Below are positions 5,808-6,768 of a DNA stretch of 6,768 bases, one piece after another. Position 1 is the stretch's first letter. Each line of letters begins with the position of its first letter. This DNA comes from a bacterium (lineage in GTDB: Bacteria; SZUA-79; Acidulodesulfobacterales; Acidulodesulfobacteraceae). The translations under genes and the position numbers were made by a program. Below the pieces are notes generated by a model. It was not told the DNA's origin. It made no database searches and worked only from the letters and a program-made list of their open reading frames with translations. Location of the stretch: assembly GCA_021821565.1 (NCBI GenBank), contig JAKACI010000084.1, positions 1 through 6,768 on the forward strand, read 5' to 3'.

Positions 5808-5813
5808 CTCCTT
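5808..5813 (-). promoter_or_regulatory. Shine-Dalgarno AAGGAG for pdaD
   Basis: AAGGAG on the minus strand lies 10 nt before the ATG at 5797 and supports this start in preference to the internal ATG at Met11. It falls in the 47-bp gap after speB, where no terminator hairpin is seen, consistent with co-transcription. Confidence 0.75.
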
Positions 5814-5844
5814 TTCATATAATATATATAAAATAATAAATTTT

Positions 5845-6759
5845 TTATTTACCCATGCCTATAATAATTTCTCTAATCAGTTTTGCGGCAATAGCCGACG
5901 TCCTGTCTGATATATCAGTGGGCGGACATACTTCTACTAAATCAACCCCTACTACATCAAGCTGGGAGATTATTAAATATATAGAGTCTAAAAGCTCTCT
6001 TGAAGATATTCCTCCAGCCTCGAGATAACCTGTTCCAGGAGCAAATGCAGGATCTAAAATATCTATATCTATAGTTAAATATATAGGTTTATTTTTAAAT
6101 GAGCCGATAACTTTTTTCAAGGGTTCAAGAACATCATTTTTGAATAAGTGAGTATGTTCTTTTGCAAATTCAAACTCTTCAAAAGAACCTGACCTGATGC
6201 CGAATTGATATAAATTTCCTTCTTCTATTAATTCATAGACTCTTTTAATTACAGTTGCGTGAGAATATGTTTCGTTGCTCCATTCATCCCTTAAATCGGT
6301 GTGAGCATCAATATGAATAACCGTAATATTGGGATATTTTTTAACATATTGGCTTACAATCGGCAATGTTATAAGATGATCGCCTCCTATGCTTATTATC
6401 TTTTTACCGTCTATTATAAATTTATTTGAAATATTTTCTATTAATGCAAGACTCTTATTCAAATTACCCCACGGCAAAACCAAATCTCCCGCATCATGGA
6501 ATTTTGAATCAATAGTGCCGCTTAATATCGGACTGTAATTTTCTAAGGTGAGAGAAAGTTCCCTGACTTTTTTTGGGGCAAATCTCGAGCCTGGAATGTT
6601 ACTTGCGGTATAATCCATTGGAATACCCAGAATAACAATATCGGAATTTCCGTAAGAAGTATTGTCGTTAAAAAAAGATGAAGTTTTTACGATTAATTTA
6701 CTATCATAGTAATCTAATTCTTGTATTCTTATTCCTACAAATTCATTTTCGTTGTTCAT
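5845..6759 (-). CDS. speB: Agmatinase (ureohydrolase family)
   Basis: Hydrolyses agmatine to putrescine and urea with a binuclear Mn centre in the cytoplasm. The 304-residue length is normal for the arginase/agmatinase family. All metal-binding motifs are present: GGDH (125-128, His128), HIDAHTDL (149-156, Asp151, His153, Asp155) and TIDIDILDPAFAPGTG (229-244, Asp231, Asp233). SHAT (166-169) and DLVEVCPP (273-280, Glu276) are also conserved. GIPMDYTASNIPGSRFAP (45-62) is the usual N-terminal block. The ATG at 6759 lies only 9 bp from the window edge, so its ribosome binding site cannot be seen and a slightly different start is possible. A TAA triplet sits just before the start and could end an upstream gene. 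Arginase or formiminoglutamase activity cannot be excluded by motifs, but the adjacent arginine decarboxylase makes agmatinase by far the best call. Confidence 0.95.
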   Translation of the reverse strand: MNNENEFVGIRIQELDYYDSKLIVKTSSFFNDNTSYGNSDIVILGIPMDYTASNIPGSRFAPKKVRELSLTLENYSPILSGTIDSKFHDAGDLVLPWGNLNKSLALIENISNKFIIDGKKIISIGGDHLITLPIVSQYVKKYPNITVIHIDAHTDLRDEWSNETYSHATVIKRVYELIEEGNLYQFGIRSGSFEEFEFAKEHTHLFKNDVLEPLKKVIGSFKNKPIYLTIDIDILDPAFAPGTGYLEAGGISSRELLDSIYLIISQLDVVGVDLVEVCPPTDISDRTSAIAAKLIREIIIGMGK

Positions 6760-6768
6760 GGCTTAATT

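Overview
The window is AT-rich bacterial chromosome (roughly one third G+C) in which every convincing gene lies on the minus strand. Reading in the direction of transcription (high to low coordinates) the order is agmatinase, pyruvoyl-dependent arginine decarboxylase, a flippase-like membrane protein, an MGT/MurG-like glycosyltransferase, a family-2 glycosyltransferase, IspG and the first third of prolyl-tRNA synthetase, which runs off the left edge. IspG (bacterial MEP isoprenoid pathway) and a bacterial-type ProRS point to a Gram-negative-type bacterium. The ispG-proS pair is typical of Desulfobacterota-like and related lineages. Low G+C together with a pyruvoyl arginine decarboxylase would fit an uncultivated, environmental member such as the Sva0485 / Acidulodesulfobacterales group, but that assignment is a guess from gene content.

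Right part (5321-6759): speB and pdaD sit 47 bp apart and encode a two-step route from arginine through agmatine to putrescine. Middle (2141-5222): a polytopic flippase-like protein with a TTG start overlaps a sugar-nucleotide glycosyltransferase by 4 bp, and a GT2 enzyme follows after a 275-bp spacer that is about 7% G+C over 2861-3060. Together they look like a small envelope glycolipid or lipid-linked sugar module; the substrates cannot be read from sequence. Left part (1-1644): ispG and proS overlap by 4 bp (ATGA) and are presumably translationally coupled.

The most unusual sequence is the 496-bp non-coding gap between the GT2 gene and ispG. It contains a roughly 223-bp MITE-like element (1744-1966) with 23-bp terminal inverted repeats (21/23 identical), nested internal inverted repeats, and two opposed copies of a GTCATTCC-type hairpin repeat. 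One of these copies is a perfect 8-bp stem closed by a GTAA loop. No tRNA, rRNA, CRISPR array, full insertion sequence or clear intrinsic terminator was seen. The plus-strand open frames are antisense shadows of real genes.
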